Below are positions 43,082 through 45,901 of a DNA stretch of 45,901 nucleotides, one piece after another. This DNA comes from Thalassolituus alkanivorans (GTDB taxonomy: Bacteria > Pseudomonadota > Gammaproteobacteria > Pseudomonadales > Oceanobacteraceae): NCBI RefSeq assembly GCF_020447205.1, contig NZ_JAJAEL010000009.1, positions 1 through 45,901 on the forward strand. The letters are read 5' to 3'. Made by a program: the position numbers and the translations under genes. The notes below the pieces were generated by a model that did not search any database, had not been told where the DNA came from, and worked only from the letters and a program-made list of their open reading frames with translations. Every line of letters begins with the position of its first letter. Positions within the stretch are counted from its first letter, which is position 1.

Positions 43082-44004
43082 CCCGATACTGCGCCGGGCA
43101 TCAGCCCGGCCATCTGCTCCTTCAGCCACATAACCGCCGGATCACGGCTGGCCTTACGGTGCCAGTACAGATGCATCTCTAACGGTGCCAGAGGCAGTGG
43201 TAATGGCAACACGGTGAAATCGGGCTGCCGGGTGGCCATGCTTCTGGCAAAACTGCCGGGCAATGTCAGCAGCAGGTCGGTCTGCTGCATCACCTGAATC
43301 GCGGCGTAATAATTCTGGCAGCGCAAAGCGACCTGCCGCACCTTACCCAAACGCGTCAGCGCAAAATCTTCCACCCCCGGGCCTTCTGCGCGGCTGGAAA
43401 CCAGTACATGACGGGCACTCAGGTAGCTATCCAGATCCCAGAGCTTGCCCTGTAGCGGATGCCCATTGCGCATTGCCACGACCAGCTTCTCCTCACCAAT
43501 CGCCTGATGCTCAATATCATCGCCAACGGGCAGCAACACATCGGCGGCAAAATCGATCTGGCCGGATGACAGCGCGCTTTCCATATCACGCCGTGCCAGC
43601 CGCACACTGCGCAACTGAATACCCGGCGCCTGCTGTTGCAGGCGCGCCATTAGCAACGGCAGCGCTGTGGCTTCCATCACATCCCGGGAAGCCAGGGTAA
43701 ACACACGGCTGGCCAGGGCAGGATCAAAGGCCAGCCCTTCAGTCAGGGTCGATTCCAAATCCTGCAACGCCGCTCTGACACGACCAATAATCGCCTTCGC
43801 CAGCGGCGTCGGGCTCATCCCCTTGCCCGCCCGCTCAAACAGCGGATCGTCAAAGCGCTCCCGCAGACGCCCCAGCGCATGACTGACCGCCGGTTGTGAC
43901 AGGTTCAGCTGCTCGCTGGCACGGGTCAGATTGCCCTCACGATAAATCACATCAAAGACCACAAAGAGATTCAGGTCGACGCGGGATAAATTCATTTTCT
44001 GCAT
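43078..44004 (-). CDS. LysR-type transcriptional regulator
   Basis: The 308-residue product has HTH DLNLFVVFDVIYREGNLTRASEQLNLSQPAVSHALGRLRERFDDPLFER, close in style to NodD/PcpR-like members with the long VVFDV start, and a C-terminal effector domain from about 95. An ATG three codons in is also possible. It is divergent from the dienoyl-CoA isomerase gene with a 156-bp gap holding a TTGAC/GTCAA palindrome, so it may regulate that gene. Confidence 0.92.
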   Translation of the reverse strand: MQKMNLSRVDLNLFVVFDVIYREGNLTRASEQLNLSQPAVSHALGRLRERFDDPLFERAGKGMSPTPLAKAIIGRVRAALQDLESTLTEGLAFDPALASRVFTLASRDVMEATALPLLMARLQQQAPGIQLRSVRLARRDMESALSSGQIDFAADVLLPVGDDIEHQAIGEEKLVVAMRNGHPLQGKLWDLDSYLSARHVLVSSRAEGPGVEDFALTRLGKVRQVALRCQNYYAAIQVMQQTDLLLTLPGSFARSMATRQPDFTVLPLPLPLAPLEMHLYWHRKASRDPAVMWLKEQMAGLMPGAVSG

Positions 44005-44103
44005 ACACAGACCCAGCAGTATTCACAAGAACAATAAGAGTACCATGCGAGTCCACACCCGGGTCAGCCGCTTATTTGACCTGCCACACAGCCTCCCCCT
44101 ATA

Positions 44104-44116
44104 TTGACGGCGTCAA
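44104..44116. promoter_or_regulatory. palindromic site between lysR and isomerase gene
   Basis: TTGAC-ggc-GTCAA is a perfect 5+5 bp inverted repeat, 45 nt before the isomerase ATG and about 100 nt from the lysR start. It may be an operator; its TTGAC half also resembles a -35 element. Confidence 0.45.
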
Positions 44117-44160
44117 CATAATCAATAACAACTGCCATCAGACAACCATAAGGATCTGCC

Positions 44161-45015
44161 ATGAGTGCCCTGCCTGAATTCCAGAGCTTTAACGTCAGTG
44201 TCGAAAATCATATTGCCCACGTACAGCTGTGCCGCCCCGACGCCCTGAACTCCATGAACCAGGCTTTCTGGCTGGAGCTGCCGCAATGCATGCGCGCTAT
44301 TGAAGCCCAGACCGATGCACGGGTAATTGTGATTTCTTCGACCGGCAAGCACTTCTCGGCCGGCATGGACCTGGGTGTATTCACCAACCCGAAAGCGGTG
44401 CCAATGAGTGGCGATGCAGGGCGTATGGCCGAAAATCTGCGCCGTGTCGTGCTGCAGCTGCAGGACACCTTAAGCTCACTGGAGCAGATCCGTTTGCCGG
44501 TACTGGCCGCCATTCAGGGTGGTTGTATTGGTGGTGCGCTGGATATGGTCTGCGCCGCCGATTCCCGCTACTGCAGCGCCGATGCCTACTTCACCATTAA
44601 AGAAACCGAACTGGGTATGACCGCCGACGTTGGTACCCTGCAGCGTCTGCCAAAACTGATGCCGCAGGGTGTGGTACGCGAACTGGCCTACACCGGGCGT
44701 AAATTCAGTGCGCAGGAAGCCAAGGCTCTGGGCTTTGTTAATGAGGTGTATGAATCCCAGCAGGCCATGCTGGATGGCGTAATGACCATTGCCGCCCAGA
44801 TTGCCCAGAATTCTCCACTGGCCGTCACCGGTTGCAAAGAAATGCTGAATTACAGCCGCGACCACAGTGTCGAAGACAGCCTGCGCTATATGGCAACCTG
44901 GCAGGCCGGTATGTTCCGCCCGACCGATATGATGAAAACCTTCCAGGCGAAAGCACAGAAGCAACAGGCAGAATACGATGATCTGTTTGCCGTGAAGGGA
45001 TTGTTTGAAGAGTAA
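44161..45015 (+). CDS. crotonase family, likely delta(3,5)-delta(2,4)-dienoyl-CoA isomerase
   Basis: The 284-residue product has the crotonase oxyanion segments HFSAGMDLGVF and AIQGGCIGGALDMVCAADSRYCSADAYFTIKETELGMTADVGTLQRLPK. The TADVGTLQRLP stretch, with the acidic residues at the E-T-E and A-D positions, is the mark of dienoyl-CoA isomerases (ECH1 type) rather than plain enoyl-CoA hydratases. It would shift conjugated dienes during beta-oxidation of unsaturated fatty acids. It is a single gene, divergent from LysR, and ends before a hairpin. Confidence 0.88.
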   Translation: MSALPEFQSFNVSVENHIAHVQLCRPDALNSMNQAFWLELPQCMRAIEAQTDARVIVISSTGKHFSAGMDLGVFTNPKAVPMSGDAGRMAENLRRVVLQLQDTLSSLEQIRLPVLAAIQGGCIGGALDMVCAADSRYCSADAYFTIKETELGMTADVGTLQRLPKLMPQGVVRELAYTGRKFSAQEAKALGFVNEVYESQQAMLDGVMTIAAQIAQNSPLAVTGCKEMLNYSRDHSVEDSLRYMATWQAGMFRPTDMMKTFQAKAQKQQAEYDDLFAVKGLFEE

Positions 45016-45026
45016 GAGCGGTAAGC

Positions 45027-45046
45027 GGCGGAGTACATACTCCGCC
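45027..45046. terminator. hairpin between convergent genes, possible terminator
   Basis: GGCGGAGT-acat-ACTCCGCC is a perfect 8+8 bp hairpin 12 nt past the isomerase stop. No T-run follows on either strand, so intrinsic termination is uncertain. Confidence 0.4.
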
Positions 45047-45063
45047 CCACTCACTAAAACCAG

Positions 45064-45657
45064 TCAGAAAATAATGCGCAGTCCGGTATTGAAGTAATTC
45101 ATACGAGTCGACAAATTTAAGCGCGCATCGTTAGTAACCGAATTCATTTTCTGCCATTCAATGCGTTTTTCCTGATAGCCAATTTCCAGCTCAACATGCT
45201 CAGCCAGAGGAGCAAAGATACCAACGCCAATATTGACGGCGGTGCCGCTCAGGTCATCATCTCCTTTCACCAGAGATGCAGTATCGTCGTAATCATAGGA
45301 ACCCAGACCAATCATCAGGTAAGGCCGCACAGCTTTACTACCAATGCTGAAAAACAAATTCAGATCCATACCGCTCAGATCATTCCGTGATGTGCCGACA
45401 TCCATATCAACCCGGGTTTTGGCAAGCTCCAGCCGCACTGCCGGGGAGAACAGAATGCCCAACTTAAAATCTTTTATATCCTGATCGTAATGTGTGGTGC
45501 TGATTTTCTGGTTACTGTAATCCCAGTCGTGCGAGCCATCACCAGTCCCCCAACCGGCACCAACATAAAGATGTAATGGCCCCGGATTTTCAGAAGCCTG
45601 TAATGGCAGAACGAATACAGCAAACAGCAGCAGGGATCTGCAAAGGTGGGTCAGCAT
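45064..45657 (-). CDS. small outer-membrane beta-barrel protein
   Basis: 197 residues with a signal peptide (MLTHLCRSLLLFAVFVLPLQA) and eight or so amphipathic strands (LHLYVGAGWG, FKLGILFSPAVRLELAKTRVDMDV, VRPYLMIGLGSYDYDD, VELEIGYQEKRIEW), ending in NTGLRIIF with terminal Phe. It has the size of OmpA/OmpX-type eight-strand barrels. Convergent with the isomerase gene. Upstream (45658-45901) no further gene is seen within the window. Confidence 0.78.
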   Translation of the reverse strand: MLTHLCRSLLLFAVFVLPLQASENPGPLHLYVGAGWGTGDGSHDWDYSNQKISTTHYDQDIKDFKLGILFSPAVRLELAKTRVDMDVGTSRNDLSGMDLNLFFSIGSKAVRPYLMIGLGSYDYDDTASLVKGDDDLSGTAVNIGVGIFAPLAEHVELEIGYQEKRIEWQKMNSVTNDARLNLSTRMNYFNTGLRIIF

Positions 45658-45901
45658 TGCCTTTCCTTAGCGACGAATAAAAGGCGGTGATTATAACGCT
45701 GATAAATTTATTTTTTATGACAGGTGGATCGGAAAAAACGGAAATTCCGGCCACAGGGAAATTAAACGAATATAAAACACAGGCATTTTTCAGAAAACAG
45801 GGGAAGCTTAACATTTGCCCGATTTTTCGCGGATCTGCTGGACTTGTTATGGCCGCAGCTAAGCTGCGTTCCGGCAGAAATCCAGACATAAAAAAACCCG
45901 C

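Noticed and set aside
45851-45868. CGCAGCT-a-AGCTGCG hairpin near the window end.
   Set aside because: No T-run next to it; the A/T-rich end of the window may belong to a terminator that is cut off, which cannot be judged.

Overview
The window looks like a chromosome segment of a marine gammaproteobacterium, probably an Oceanospirillales-type organism (Thalassolituus/Oceanobacter-like). This is inferred from the gene set: Rep helicase, ComM/YifB, SCO, cytochrome b561 plus YceI, DUF2339, many lipoproteins with Gly/Ser/Asp-rich starts, c-di-GMP enzymes and a dienoyl-CoA isomerase. Species cannot be fixed from the sequence alone. I saw no rRNA, tRNA or CRISPR array.

Region 1 (1-8.4 kb) is a decaying accessory island. 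It opens with one end of an IS256-like element whose transposase start points out of the window. That end abuts an Hsp70-family gene that has lost its nucleotide-binding domain. An operon-like series follows on the + strand: an AAA+ ATPase split by one in-frame TAA, a J-like membrane protein without an evident HPD motif, and two membrane-anchored proteins that share the N-terminal motif GFSGLSDL. One of these carries a peptidoglycan-binding domain and then, past an in-frame TAG, four 31-residue Cys-containing repeats. A broken PD-(D/E)XK-like nuclease gene starts 3 nt later. An IS66 transposase remnant and two sets of short dyad repeats end the island. I read this as the wreck of a multi-gene chaperone/AAA+ envelope-spanning system, possibly defensive, for which I know no name.

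Region 2 (8.4-22.1 kb) is mostly envelope and secretion genes. It holds a secreted class-3 lipase; a likely regulon of S8 protease, DUF5666 lipoprotein and outer-membrane barrel, transcribed away from an ECF sigma/anti-sigma pair; a large DUF2339 membrane protein; a porin with its terminator; an orphan solute-binding protein; and a large lipoprotein ending in a strong terminator shared with rep.

Region 3 (22.1-36.8 kb) is a housekeeping and mixed stretch: Rep helicase, an EAL phosphodiesterase with a degenerate GGDEF, a tiny membrane protein, ComM/YifB, a secreted S8 protease lipoprotein, a frameshifted small lipoprotein, SCO, MATE transporter, a conserved unknown, and a LysR regulator divergent from cytochrome b561/yceI with a perfect 8+8 bp palindrome between them.

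Region 4 (36.8-45.9 kb) starts with a tight operon of an NMT1/SsuA-type binding lipoprotein and a transmembrane GGDEF-EAL protein, followed closely by an HDAC-family deacetylase. It continues with cyanase, a repeat-rich lipoprotein, a LysR regulator divergent from a dienoyl-CoA isomerase, and a small outer-membrane barrel.
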